NCBI GenBank assembly: GCA_019689975.1
Contig: JADGGK010000010.1
Location: 1 to 60,040 of the forward strand
DNA from: Pseudolabrys sp.
Lineage (GTDB): Bacteria; Pseudomonadota; Alphaproteobacteria; Rhizobiales; Xanthobacteraceae
Reading direction: 5' to 3'
Length of the DNA stretch: 60,040 nucleotides
A program made the translations under genes and the position numbers. This document shows, piece by piece, positions 36,177 through 45,341 of the stretch (its first letter is position 1; each line of letters opens with the position of its first letter). The notes under the pieces were generated by a model. That model worked only from the letters and a program-made list of their open reading frames with translations, was not told where the DNA came from and made no database searches.

Positions 36177-36666
36177 TCAAGAACAACGGCGCGGACAAAA
36201 TATGCCGGCGCTCCGCGTCGGGTTCTCCGCCCTGCCGCCGGGTACCGAAAGGCAAAGATGCACGGAACTCCGCGGCCGTCGCGGCGCGGCGCCGTTCCTG
36301 CTTTACCGGTTGTCTCGATCAGGTTCCGAACGGCGAGTGATGTCGCCGCGCAAGGCCGCGCGAAATTGGGCCTCGCCCGCCCGGAGCCCGGGCTTTGGCC
36401 GAGGTCGCCGCGTCCTGTCCCATTTTTCCGCGACCGTCATGCGGCGCCTTGCGGCCGCGCATGCGCGCCGACCACGCCGAGCGATCCCAATGCCCCGCAA
36501 CGGGGCGGGCAGGCCATCCAGGGGCGGTCCATCAGGACTCGGTCGCTTCGCCCTCGCTTCCCGCGCGGGCTCGCAATCGCGGGCCGGTCTCGACGGCGCG
36601 CCAAGGCTGTTCCGCCGGCGCCGCAGCTCGGCTCGCGATGACGGGGAAAGATCGGGGAAATCTGCT
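36177..36666. other. 490-base intergenic region with degenerate repeat fragments
   Basis: No gene found. Fragments such as TCGCTTCGCCCTCGC near 36541 and CTCGGCTCGCGATGACGGGG near 36631 look like worn pieces of the palindromic element. The part next to 36177 must hold the promoter of the exported-protein gene, but I see no clear -35/-10 pair. Confidence 0.45.
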
Positions 36667-36930
36667 CTAAGGATGAAGGCCGCGCGGGCCGCCGGCGCCG
36701 CCCGAACCCGGGCGCGACTTGGTCGGAAGGAGCCCTTCGCGCTGCATCTTCTTGCGCGCGAGCTTGCGCGCGCGGCGGATCGCTTCCGCCCGTTCCCGTG
36801 CCTTCCGTTCCGAGGGTTTTTCGTAATGGCCGCGCAGCTTCATCTCGCGGAAAATGCCCTCGCGCTGCATCTTCTTCTTGAGCGCCTTCAGGGCTTGGTC
36901 AATATTGTTGTCACGAACCAGGACTTGCAC
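36667..36930 (-). CDS. rpsU: 30S ribosomal protein S21
   Basis: 87 residues starting at a GTG with AGGAG upstream. '[20 protein letters not shown]' and '[20 protein letters not shown]' are diagnostic of bS21, including the basic C-terminal helices. bS21 joins the small subunit near the anti-Shine-Dalgarno end of 16S rRNA and helps initiation. The C-terminal Gly/Pro tail '[15 protein letters not shown]' is an extension often seen in Rhizobiales. Confidence 0.96.
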   Translation of the reverse strand: MQVLVRDNNIDQALKALKKKMQREGIFREMKLRGHYEKPSERKARERAEAIRRARKLARKKMQREGLLPTKSRPGSGGAGGPRGLHP

Positions 36931-37185
36931 GCTTGCTCCTTCGTTGCGGATCGGTCTTGCTGCGGATCAGTCGAATCTGTTCCGAAACCCGGTCATCGCC
37001 AAGTGTTTCGCGTTGCGCGCCTCTAGCAGAAAAGCCGTTAAGAGTCCATTGTTCCCGCGGCCAGGTACGGGAAGGCCGCTCGGATTCGCGAAACCGCCGC
37101 GACCCTCGGCGCCACACGGCCGGCACAAAGGGCCTGCCCGGTCGTGAGGCCGTCGCCGGGGACGGATCAATCGCCCGCTTCCCGC

Positions 37186-38295
37186 CTACCTCGCCGGCCA
37201 TATCCGGGTGACGTGCCCCATCTTGCGACGCGGGCTTGCCCGCCCCTTGCCGTAGACGTGGACGGCGGTGTTGGGGAGGGTCAGATAGCGTGATGCCTCG
37301 CTCACCTCTTCGCCGATCAGATTGATCATTTCGACCTTGCGTCCGAGCCGCACGGGTCTTGCCAGCGGCCAGCCGGCGATGGCGCGGATGTGCTGCTCGA
37401 ATTGCGACACGGTTGCGCCGTCGATGGTCCAGTGGCCCGAATTGTGCACGCGCGGCGCGATCTCGTTCACCAATACCTGCCGCTTGCCGGCCTTGCGGAC
37501 GACGAACATCTCGACGGCGAGCACGCCCACGTAATCGAACGCCCCGGCGATGCGGGCTGCAATGCGGCTTGCCTCCGCCGCGAGCGCCGGCGTCACGCGG
37601 GCCGGCACGGTCGAGGTCTTCAGGATATGGTCGCGGTGCTCGTTCTCGGTGACTTCGAAACACTCCACGCGCCCGTCGCGCGAACGCGCGGCGATCACCG
37701 AAATCTCGCGCTCGAACGCGATGAAGGCCTCCAGGATGCAGGGCGCGTTGTGCAGCGAGCGCCAGGTCCGGATCGGGTCGACGTTCCGCTCGAGCTTGGC
37801 CTGGCCCTTGCCGTCATAGCCGAACCGGCGCGTCTTGAGCACGGCGGGCAGACCGACCTTGGCGATGCCTTCGGCGAGCTGCGTGGCACTGTGCACCGGC
37901 GCATAGGGCGCCGTGGCAATGCCCAAATCGCGCAGGAAATCCTTTTCGATCAAACGGTCCTGCGTGGTCTCGAGCACCTTGGGATCCGGCAGCACAGGCC
38001 GGCGACGCTCGAGAAACGCGGCGGTCTTGGCCGGAACGTTTTCGAATTCATAGGTGACGACGTCCACCGCTTCGGCGAAGCGGCGCAGGGCCGACGCGTC
38101 CTCATAGGGCGCGCAGGTCGCGCGGCGCGCGACTTCGAAGGCGCAGGAGTCTTTTTCCGGGGCATAGATATGGCAGTTCAGTCCGAGGCGCGCCGCCGCG
38201 AGCGCCAGCATGCGGCCAAGTTGGCCGCCGCCGAGAATACCGATCGTGGCGCCCGGCTTGAGCACGGGTTTCCTGTCGAGCGCGCCCGTCGTCAT
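37186..38295 (-). CDS. purK: N5-carboxyaminoimidazole ribonucleotide synthase
   Basis: 369 residues with the ATP-grasp architecture of PurK: 'GATIGILGGGQLGRMLALAA' at the N-terminus, 'LPAVLKTRRFGYDGKGQAKL' as the ATP-binding loop and 'EMFVVRKAGKRQVLVNEIAP' followed by 'RVHNSGHWT'. It makes N5-CAIR from AIR, ATP and bicarbonate in purine synthesis. It follows purE in the same direction, with a 102-base gap that holds a stem-loop. Confidence 0.96.
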   Translation of the reverse strand: MTTGALDRKPVLKPGATIGILGGGQLGRMLALAAARLGLNCHIYAPEKDSCAFEVARRATCAPYEDASALRRFAEAVDVVTYEFENVPAKTAAFLERRRPVLPDPKVLETTQDRLIEKDFLRDLGIATAPYAPVHSATQLAEGIAKVGLPAVLKTRRFGYDGKGQAKLERNVDPIRTWRSLHNAPCILEAFIAFEREISVIAARSRDGRVECFEVTENEHRDHILKTSTVPARVTPALAAEASRIAARIAGAFDYVGVLAVEMFVVRKAGKRQVLVNEIAPRVHNSGHWTIDGATVSQFEQHIRAIAGWPLARPVRLGRKVEMINLIGEEVSEASRYLTLPNTAVHVYGKGRASPRRKMGHVTRIWPAR

Positions 38296-38358
38296 CGGCG
38301 CGCCCTTGCTTGTTCAGGGATTCGGTCCGCACCGGCCTGGCACGCAACCCTGTGATTT

Positions 38359-38374
38359 CCCCCACGCGCGGGGG
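38359..38374 (-). promoter_or_regulatory. Stem-loop between purE and purK
   Basis: CCCCC (38359-38363) and GGGGG (38370-38374) flank ACGCGC. On the coding strand it reads CCCCCGCGCGTGGGGG followed by AAAT. It could be a processing or stability hairpin in the purEK message. Confidence 0.4.
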
Positions 38375-38397
38375 TGAAGGGAAGGGACGCGGTCATG

Positions 38398-38883
38398 TCA
38401 ATCTTTCGGTCGCTTCGCCACCGACTTCGTCTGCCGGGCGCGCCATTGATCGAGCCGCTTGGCGAGCTTCGCATCCGACAACGCGAGCACGGCCGCCGCG
38501 AGCAGCGCCGCGTTGATCGCGCCCGCCTTTCCGATCGCGAGCGTCCCGACCGGCACGCCGCCCGGCATCTGCAGGATCGACAGCAGCGAATCCTTGCCTT
38601 CGAGCGCATGCGTGTTGATCGGCACGCCGAATACCGGCAGCGGCGTAAGGGCCGCCGTCATGCCGGGGAGGTGGGCGGCGCCGCCGGCGCCGGCAATGAT
38701 CACTTTGAAGCCGGCCGCACGGGCGCCGCGGGCGAACTCGTAGAGTCGTTGCGGGGTGCGGTGGGCGGAAACGATTCTTGCCTGATAGCCGATCTTGAGA
38801 GCGTCAAGCGTCGTGGCCGCGTGTTTCATGGTCGTCCAATCGGACTGGCTTCCCATGATGATCGCGACTGGCGGTGCCGCCAT
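38398..38883 (-). CDS. purE: 5-(carboxyamino)imidazole ribonucleotide mutase
   Basis: 161 residues from the ATG at 38883, which has GGGGAG upstream; the longer frame to 39084 is not credible. '[17 protein letters not shown]' and '[16 protein letters not shown]' contain the catalytic Ser/Asp and His of class I PurE, and '[13 protein letters not shown]' with '[19 protein letters not shown]' are standard. It converts N5-CAIR to CAIR. Probably co-transcribed with purK. Confidence 0.96.
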   Translation of the reverse strand: MAAPPVAIIMGSQSDWTTMKHAATTLDALKIGYQARIVSAHRTPQRLYEFARGARAAGFKVIIAGAGGAAHLPGMTAALTPLPVFGVPINTHALEGKDSLLSILQMPGGVPVGTLAIGKAGAINAALLAAAVLALSDAKLAKRLDQWRARQTKSVAKRPKD

Positions 38884-39168
38884 GAATTCTCCCCATCCCG
38901 CGCGACCCGGACGGGCGAAATGCCGGTTGCGGATCCGTCTGGCGCGCCCCGCAACGAAAACGGTTCCCGCCGCGGGGAACCGGCCTTCGCCCCTTCCGCA
39001 TGGGCGCCGTCCAGTTCCTTCGCATTTCTGCGCGGTCGGCAGATCCGATCCCGCCGGCGCGGGACCAATCGCGGGTGCACACACCGAAAGGCTTGCGGAA
39101 GCAGCAAATTATAGGTGCGGCGGCCGAGTCGCAAGCCGCCGCCTACCGCGACCAGCGCGCGGGGATCG

Positions 39169-39381
39169 TCACGCAATGATATCCGGCGTAAGCTGGTCCT
39201 CGATGGCGCGGATCCGGTCGCGCAGCATCAGCTTGCGCTTCTTCAGGCGCTGGACCTGGATCAGATCCGAGCCGGGGGAGGCCGCGAGCGCAGCGATCGC
39301 GGCGTCGAGGTCGCGATGTTCCTGCTGCAGGCGCGCCAACTGTTCCCGCAACGCGCGTTCTTCCTCCGGGGTCATTGCCAC
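39169..39381 (-). CDS. YdcH/DUF465 family small protein (first of two)
   Basis: 70 residues, helical and coiled-coil-like: 'ALREQLARLQQEHRDLDAAI' then 'LIQVQRLKKRKLMLRDRIRA'. The K-K-R-K-L-x-L-[KR]-D signature marks DUF465. Function is unknown. It lies upstream of purE in the same direction and is divergent from a second member at 39599. Confidence 0.85.
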   Translation of the reverse strand: MAMTPEEERALREQLARLQQEHRDLDAAIAALAASPGSDLIQVQRLKKRKLMLRDRIRAIEDQLTPDIIA

Positions 39382-39598
39382 CGCTGGCCCGCTGCGGTCC
39401 GGTCCGATGAAACCAGTGCCGCCACTGTCGGAATTATCGCGTTTTCCACAAGCGTGTTCAAGGCAAACCCGTTAACCATCGGTGGTCAAGGGCTTGGATC
39501 GCCGTTGCGGCGGTCGGGCCGGATCGGGCTGTCGCCAGGCTCGCGACTCTGGGCTACACTTCAACCGGCTTAAGCCATTGATTGAGGAGACATGCCGC

Positions 39599-39784
39599 AT
39601 GTCGCTGCAATCGCACCTTGCGGAACTGGAAAGGAAGCATCGGGCACTCGAAGAGGAAATCAGCGAATGCCTGAGCCATCCCGCGGTCGATGATTTGAAA
39701 ATCGTGGAGCTCAAGCGCAAGAAACTGCAGGTCAAGGACGAAATGGAGCGGTTGCGCCAGGCAAGCGCCGCGGACGTGCATTAA
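39599..39784 (+). CDS. YdcH/DUF465 family small protein (second of two)
   Basis: 61 residues from the ATG at 39599 with GAGGAG ahead. 'LAELERKHRALEEEISECL' and 'LKIVELKRKKLQVKDEMERL' give the same K-K-L-x-[LV]-K-D pattern as its divergent neighbour at 39169. It is a short antiparallel coiled coil of unknown role. Confidence 0.85.
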   Translation: MSLQSHLAELERKHRALEEEISECLSHPAVDDLKIVELKRKKLQVKDEMERLRQASAADVH

Positions 39785-40033
39785 TTCAATTCGGCAACCG
39801 CGCCGATCGCCGTCGCCCCTCGGGCCGTTGGCTCGGACTGTGCGGGCGGCAGGGGACGCATCGGGTCGCGCCCCGCGAGAGGTATGGCATGGATTGCCGT
39901 TTCCGCGCGCTGCGGTCGCCTCGTGCCGGCCGTTTGGCGCCGAGCCGGGGGAGCTCGAGAATGCCGCCGTGCAGCCACATTGTTCTGGCCTGTCTTGAAG
40001 TCGTCTCAGTGCCTCCCGGACGGGTGCTTCTCC

Positions 40034-40333
40034 ATGCCGACGCTCCTTTATCCGATCATCGTCGTTTTCTGCCTCGCTTTGTTCCCGACCGTGCCGGCAC
40101 GGGCCTTCACCTTCGAGAATTCCGACGGCACGGCAGGTAGCTCACAGGGCTTCGTCGACCTCGATACCAAGGCGGTCACCGATCCCGGCAGGTCGGAGGC
40201 GCCGTTCAACCAGAACGGTGAAATCCGGCAGGGCAATTTTTATCTGAAGTTCGGCGATCCGCGTTCGTTCAATCAGCGCTACAATCCCGACCGCATGTTC
40301 GACGCGATCGAACGGCCCGCGGGCGAACGCTGA
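40034..40333 (+). CDS. Small exported protein of unknown function
   Basis: 99 residues from the ATG at 40034, which opens a clear signal peptide (MPTLLYPIIVVFCLALFPTV, cleavage near ARA). The mature 75 residues, 'FTFENSDGTAGSSQGFVDLD', then 'GNFYLKFGDPRSFNQRYNPD', are polar with no Cys. I recall similar short proteins in other Rhizobiales but know of no function. An upstream in-frame start at 39884 would hide the signal peptide. Confidence 0.7.
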   Translation: MPTLLYPIIVVFCLALFPTVPARAFTFENSDGTAGSSQGFVDLDTKAVTDPGRSEAPFNQNGEIRQGNFYLKFGDPRSFNQRYNPDRMFDAIERPAGER

Positions 40334-40738
40334 GCCGAACCGGCGCGCGGCTCGGCAACCGGGGCGCTTGAGGCGGCCTCGGCCGCGCGGACTAGCGGCA
40401 AGGCGTCTCGCGCGAGAGCCGTTATCGGCGATCTCGAGCGGTGACTGCGAGCGCAGCAAAGCCGTCCACAAGCGGCAGTGCCGCCAAAGCATGCATGCTG
40501 CACGCGGTCGGGCAGGCTGCATGTGGTAGGGCAAGGCCCGGATTGCGTCGTCGCCCCTTACGGGGCTCATCGCCATGACACGGCGCGGTCAATCCGATCC
40601 GAGCCCGCTTCACGACGCCGTCGCGCGCGATTTTGCCGCGCCGCTCTTCCCGCGGCGCCGTGCCGGACATTGCGGGCCGTTCTCCCGGCGACTTCCTTGG
40701 CGAAGGCGCGGGCGGGCTTTACCCCGAGAGCTGCGCCG
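40334..40738. other. 405-base region with palindromic repeat copy F
   Basis: It lies between two convergent genes and holds only the two halves of repeat copy F (about 40441-40580). I see no gene in it. Confidence 0.5.
40441..40580. repeat. Palindromic intergenic repeat, copy F (degenerate left half)
   Basis: The left half has GACTGCGAGCGCAGCAAAGCCGTCC (written here in two parts: GACTGCGAGCGC and AGCAAAGCCGTCC). The right half has CCCGGATTGCGTCGTCGCCC and GGGGCTCATCGCCATGAC. The right half is well preserved. Confidence 0.6.
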
Positions 40739-42367
40739 TCAGACCGCCTTCGCCATCTCGCGCAATTTGAACTTCTGGATCTTGCCGGTGCTCGTCTTGG
40801 GGATCTCCGCGAACACCACATAGCGGGGGCATTTGTATGCGGCGAGATGCTGGCGGCACCATTGGATGAGTTCGTCGGCACTCGCGCGCGCCCCCGGCCG
40901 GAGTTCGACGAAGGCGCAGGGAGTCTCTCCCCATTTGTCGTCGGGCTTGGCGACGACCGCGGCGGCGGCGACGGCCGGATGCTTGTAGAGCGCATCCTCC
41001 ACCTCGATCGAGGAAATGTTCTCGCCGCCGGAAATGATGATGTCCTTGGACCGGTCCTTGAGCTGGATGTAGCCGTCCGGGTGCACCACGCCGAGGTCGC
41101 CGGAGTGAAACCAGCCGCCGGCGAAGGCCTTCTCGGTCGCCTTTCTGTTCTTCAGATAGCCCTTCATCACCACGTTGCCGCGGAACATGACCTCGCCCAG
41201 CGACTGTCCGTCGCGAGGCACCGGCCGCATCGTCTCGGGATCGAGCACGTCGAGCGCCTCGAGCGGCAGATAACGGACCCCCTGCCGCGCTTTCTTGGCC
41301 GCCTGTTCGTTCGACGGCAGCGCGTCCCATTCGGCGTGCCAATCGTTCACCACGGCGGGTCCGTAGGTCTCGGTCAGGCCGTAGAGGTGGGTGACGTTGA
41401 AGCCGGCCTGCTTCATGGCGGCAAGCACCGCCTCGGGCGGTGGCGCCGCGGCGGTGAAGAACTCGACCTGGTGCGGCAGCGGCTTCTTCTCGTGCGCCGG
41501 CGCATTGAGCAGCGTGGCCATCACGATCGGCGCGCCGCACAGATGCGTCACCTTGTGGGCGGCAATCAAATCGTAGATTGCCGGCGCGCGCACATAGCGC
41601 AGGCAGACATGGGTGCCGGCCACGATCGAGATCGACCAGGGAAAGCACCAGCCGTTGCAGTGAAACATCGGCAGCGTCCAGAGATAGACCGGGTGCTTGC
41701 CCATGCCGCAGGTCACCACATTGCCGAGCGCGAGCAGATAGGCGCCGCGGTGATGATAGACGACGCCCTTGGGATCGCCGGTGGTCCCGCTGGTGTAATT
41801 GAGCGTGATCGCGTCCCATTCGTCGTCGGGCATTTTCCACGCAAAATCCGGATCGCCGGAGGCGATGAACGCCTCATATTCGAGCTCGCCGATCCGGTCG
41901 CCCGGCCCCGCATATTCCGGATCGTCGTAGTCGATCACGAGCGGCCGGACCGTCGCGCGCGCCAGCGCCTCCCGCATCACCCGGGAATATTCGCGGTCGA
42001 CGATGACGGCCTTGGCCTCGGCGTGATCGAGCGAGAAGGCGATCACGGCGGCGTCGAGGCGCGTGTTGAGCGTATTGAGGACCGCCTGCGCCATCGGCAC
42101 GCCGTAGTGGGCCTCGAGCATCGCCGGCGTGTTGGCGAGCATCGCCGCCACGGTATCGCCGCGCTTGATGCCGCGCCGCGCCAGTGCCGACGCAAGCCTC
42201 CGGCACCGCGCGAAGAACTCCGCGTAATTTCGCCGCAGCGCGCCGTGGATCACCGCGACCCGGTCGGGAAAGACGCTCGCCGCGCGCTCGAGGAAGGTCA
42301 GCGGCGTCAGCGGCTGGTAGTTGGCCGGATTCCGATCAAGATCGATGTCGTAAGGCGTTCTCGCCAT
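40739..42367 (-). CDS. Acyl-CoA synthetase (AMP-binding, DmdB/AlkK-like)
   Basis: 542 residues. The P-loop 'LNYTSGTTGDPKGVVYHHRG', 'HLYGLTETYGPAVVN', the hinge region 'WFHSGDLGVVHPDGYIQLKD' and 'PKTSTGKIQKFKLRE' with the catalytic Lys are all intact. It activates a carboxylic acid as acyl-AMP and transfers it to CoA. The N-terminus 'ANYQPLTPLTFLERAASVFP' is typical of the medium-chain/methylmercaptopropionate ligase branch. It is divergent from prpE. The start has GGGGAG upstream. Confidence 0.92.
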   Translation of the reverse strand: MARTPYDIDLDRNPANYQPLTPLTFLERAASVFPDRVAVIHGALRRNYAEFFARCRRLASALARRGIKRGDTVAAMLANTPAMLEAHYGVPMAQAVLNTLNTRLDAAVIAFSLDHAEAKAVIVDREYSRVMREALARATVRPLVIDYDDPEYAGPGDRIGELEYEAFIASGDPDFAWKMPDDEWDAITLNYTSGTTGDPKGVVYHHRGAYLLALGNVVTCGMGKHPVYLWTLPMFHCNGWCFPWSISIVAGTHVCLRYVRAPAIYDLIAAHKVTHLCGAPIVMATLLNAPAHEKKPLPHQVEFFTAAAPPPEAVLAAMKQAGFNVTHLYGLTETYGPAVVNDWHAEWDALPSNEQAAKKARQGVRYLPLEALDVLDPETMRPVPRDGQSLGEVMFRGNVVMKGYLKNRKATEKAFAGGWFHSGDLGVVHPDGYIQLKDRSKDIIISGGENISSIEVEDALYKHPAVAAAAVVAKPDDKWGETPCAFVELRPGARASADELIQWCRQHLAAYKCPRYVVFAEIPKTSTGKIQKFKLREMAKAV

Positions 42368-42513
42368 CGGGTGCTCCCCCTGCGGCTATCAGGTTACGGA
42401 GCGGACGGGTAGCGATCAATCGCCGCCTGTCGGTGTCGCCGCCGGCGGGCGGGGCGACGCGGCCGCTTGTGCCGGCGCGCGGGCGACGACACAATAGGGT
42501 AAGAGGACGAGCC

Positions 42514-44430
42514 ATGGACGCCCGCCCGAGTCGGTATCACGATGTCTATGCGCGCTGGCAGCGCGATCCCCTAGGCTTCTGGGGGGAAGCCGCCGCGGCG
42601 ATCGACTGGTACGAGCCGCCGAAGAAGGTGTTCGATCCGCAGGCCGGCATCTACGGCCGCTGGTTCACGGGCGGCGTCTGCAACACGTGCTTCAACGCCG
42701 TCGACCGCCACGTGCTTTCCGGCCGCAACAACCAGCCAGCGCTGATTTACGACTCGCCGGTCACCGAGACCCGGCAGACCTTCACTTACGGGCGGCTCCT
42801 GTCGGAGGTGCAACTCCTCGGCGCCATGCTGCGTGATTTCGGCGTGGACAAGGGCGACCGCGTCATCATCTACATGCCGATGGTGCCCGAGGCGGTATTC
42901 GCCATGCTGGCCTGCGCCCGCATCGGGGCGATCCATTCGGTGGTGTTCGGCGGTTTCGCGGCCAAGGAGCTTGCAACCCGCATCGACGACGCCAAACCGA
43001 AAGTGATTCTGTCCGCCTCGTGCGGGCTCGAAGGCACCCGCGTCGTACCCTACAAGCCGCTGCTCGACCAGGCGATCACGCTCGCGCGGCACAAGCCCGA
43101 GGCCTGCCTCATCCTCCAGCGCCCGCAATGCGAAGCGCCGTTGGTCGCCGGGCGCGACCACGACTGGCGCGCGCGGTGGGAGCACGCGGTCAACTATGCC
43201 AAGACATCGGAATGCGTGCCCGTGGCCGCCACCGACCCGCTCTACATCCTCTATACGTCGGGTACCACGGGCGTGCCGAAAGGCGTCGTGCGCGACAACG
43301 GCGGCCATATGGTCGCGCTCAAATGGTCGATGCAGTACCTCTATGGCGTCGATCCGGGGGAGGTTTATTGGGCCGCCTCCGATGTCGGCTGGGTGGTCGG
43401 ACATTCCTACATCGTCTACGCGCCGCTGCTGCACGGCTGCACCACGATCCTTTACGAGGGCAAGCCCGTCGGCACGCCCGACGCCGGTGCCTTCTGGAGG
43501 GTGATTTCCGAACACAAGGCGGTCGCGCTGTTCACCGCGCCGACGGCCTTCCGCGCCATCAAGAAGGAGGATCCCGACGGCGCACTCATTGCGAAATACG
43601 ATTTGTCGCGATTCCGCACTTTGTTCCTTGCGGGCGAGCGCGCCGATCCGCCGACCGTCGCCTGGGCCGAACGCGTGCTGAAGGTCCCGGTGATCGACCA
43701 TTGGTGGCAGACCGAGACCGGCTGGTGCATTGCCGGAAATCCGGTGGGGCTCGGTCAGCTTCCGGTCAAGCACGGGTCGGCCTGTGTGCCGATGCCGGGC
43801 TACACCGTCGACATCGTCGATGATTCGTGCCGGCCGGTTGCGGCGAATACCGTCGGGTCGATCGTGGTCAAGCTGCCGCTGCCGCCCGCCTGCCTGCCCA
43901 CGCTGTGGGGGCAGGACGAGCGCTTCAAGGAAGCATATCTTGCGGAGTTCCCCGGTTACTACAAGACGGCGGATGCCGGCTACAAGGACGAAGACGGCTA
44001 CATCTATGTGATGAGCCGCACCGACGACATCATCAACGTCGCCGGCCACCGGCTCTCCACCGGCGGCATGGAGGAGGTGCTCGCCTCGCATCCCGACGTT
44101 GCCGAATGCGCGGTGCTCGGCGTCAGGGACCCTCTCAAGGGCGAGGTGCCGTGCGGCTTCATCGTGCTCAAGGCCGGCGTCAACCGCCCGCACGAGGAGA
44201 TTGAGAAGGAGGTCGTCGCGCTGGTGCGCGATAAGATCGGGCCGGTCGCCGCGTTCAAGCTTGCCATCACCGTCGCGCGCCTGCCCAAGACGCGCTCGGG
44301 CAAAATTCTCCGCGGCACCATCAAGAAGATCGCCGACGGTGATCCCTGGACCATGCCCGCCACCATCGACGATCCGGCGATATTGGATGAGATCGCCGCG
44401 GCGCTGAAGGAACATGGGCTGGGCGCGTGA
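42514..44430 (+). CDS. prpE: Propionyl-CoA synthetase (acetyl-CoA synthetase-like)
   Basis: 638 residues from the ATG at 42514, with AAGAGGA ahead. 'WYEPPKKVFDPQAGIYGRWF' and 'GGVCNTCFNAVDRHV' are the PrpE-type N-terminus. 'LYTSGTTGVPKGVVRDNGGH', 'WWQTETGWCIAGNP' and 'YVMSRTDDIINVAGHRLSTG' are the adenylation motifs, and the C-terminal 'LPKTRSGKILRGTIKKIADG' holds the catalytic Lys that Pat-type acetylases can modify. It makes propionyl-CoA from propionate, ATP and CoA. Acetate could also be a substrate. Confidence 0.92.
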   Translation: MDARPSRYHDVYARWQRDPLGFWGEAAAAIDWYEPPKKVFDPQAGIYGRWFTGGVCNTCFNAVDRHVLSGRNNQPALIYDSPVTETRQTFTYGRLLSEVQLLGAMLRDFGVDKGDRVIIYMPMVPEAVFAMLACARIGAIHSVVFGGFAAKELATRIDDAKPKVILSASCGLEGTRVVPYKPLLDQAITLARHKPEACLILQRPQCEAPLVAGRDHDWRARWEHAVNYAKTSECVPVAATDPLYILYTSGTTGVPKGVVRDNGGHMVALKWSMQYLYGVDPGEVYWAASDVGWVVGHSYIVYAPLLHGCTTILYEGKPVGTPDAGAFWRVISEHKAVALFTAPTAFRAIKKEDPDGALIAKYDLSRFRTLFLAGERADPPTVAWAERVLKVPVIDHWWQTETGWCIAGNPVGLGQLPVKHGSACVPMPGYTVDIVDDSCRPVAANTVGSIVVKLPLPPACLPTLWGQDERFKEAYLAEFPGYYKTADAGYKDEDGYIYVMSRTDDIINVAGHRLSTGGMEEVLASHPDVAECAVLGVRDPLKGEVPCGFIVLKAGVNRPHEEIEKEVVALVRDKIGPVAAFKLAITVARLPKTRSGKILRGTIKKIADGDPWTMPATIDDPAILDEIAAALKEHGLGA

Positions 44431-44624
44431 CGGCCGTTGCGGTTCCGCGCTCGACGCGCCACGGAAGAAGTTCCCGCCCCGGCCGGGTGGGACCTCGCGC
44501 CGCGGCACCGCCGGCGCATGTCTCGAACCGGGCGCGGCGCGCGTCTCCGGTTCCCGCATGTGACAAATCGATCACACCCGGAATGAAAATCGATCGCCGG
44601 CGCCCGCCGCCGTGATCTCGTCAC

Positions 44625-45176
44625 GTGGCCGCCCCGATCGCCTGGCGGATTGCCGCGATCGGGGACGCAGCCTTGATACGATCCGTCCGGGTTCGCAACC
44701 TTATACGATCGGTTGTTCTCGCGGCCGCCGCCGTGATGCTGGCGGCCTGCGCGCAGCCTGCGGTCGTCGATCAACCGTCGCTGCGCGCCGCAAGCCGGCC
44801 GATGCCGATCGGTGGCGCAAAGACCGAGCCCGCAACGTCGCACCGCGTCGCGGCGATCGCGCACGCCCGGTCGCGCCGGGCAGAGGAGACGCCGCGAACG
44901 TCGTACGGCATGGCGAGCTTCTACGCGGAGGGACAGAAGACGGCGAACGGCGAGAGATTCGATCCGAATGACCTGACCGCCGCCCACCCGACGCTGCCCT
45001 TCGGCACCCGCTTGCGCGTGACGAATCTCGCGACCGGCCGCTCGGTGACGGTCCGCGTCAATGACCGCGGCCCGTTCGTTCCGGGGCGCATCGTCGATGT
45101 CTCCTATTCGGCGGCCGCCAGCCTCGGCATGGTCGGGCAGGGCGTGGCGAAGGTGAAACTCCAGATCGTGCAGTAA
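44625..45176 (+). CDS. rlpA: RlpA-like septal ring lipoprotein
   Basis: 183 residues from a GTG; a TTG at 44673 closer to the signal is an alternative. The lipobox L-A-A-C follows a hydrophobic stretch 'IRSVVLAAAAVM', so it should be an outer-membrane lipoprotein. The double-psi beta-barrel domain has 'GMASFYAEGQKTANGERF', 'LPFGTRLRVTNLATGRSV' and 'VRVNDRGPFVPGRIVDVS', including the Glu, Asp and Arg of RlpA lytic transglycosylases acting on denuded septal glycan. No SPOR domain is present, so septal targeting by that route is missing. Confidence 0.88.
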   Translation: MAAPIAWRIAAIGDAALIRSVRVRNLIRSVVLAAAAVMLAACAQPAVVDQPSLRAASRPMPIGGAKTEPATSHRVAAIAHARSRRAEETPRTSYGMASFYAEGQKTANGERFDPNDLTAAHPTLPFGTRLRVTNLATGRSVTVRVNDRGPFVPGRIVDVSYSAAASLGMVGQGVAKVKLQIVQ

Positions 45177-45183
45177 AACGGGC

Positions 45184-45200
45184 CCGCGGCGGCGCCGCGG
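45184..45200 (+). terminator. Stem-loop after rlpA
   Basis: CCGCGGC (45184-45190), loop GGC, GCCGCGG (45194-45200), 7 bases after the rlpA stop. A compact GC hairpin without a T-run. Confidence 0.4.
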
Positions 45201-45341
45201 CATTCTCGTGCCGGTGCGCGGCCGCTCCTCCGCCCCGACCTGGCGCGGCCTTAGCCTCGGCGGTCGGGTGGGAGACGGCACAACCTATTGACATCCCGCA
45301 TCTAGGCCGACCGCCCGCATTTCACCTATAATCGCGCACGC

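Noticed and set aside
40478-42412. Plus-strand open frame of 644 codons over the acyl-CoA synthetase
   Set aside because: The minus strand encodes a complete AMP-binding enzyme with all motifs; the plus-strand frame is a shadow.
42571-44559. Antisense open frame of 662 codons over prpE
   Set aside because: Shadow of a well-supported gene; composition is atypical for a protein and no motif is visible.
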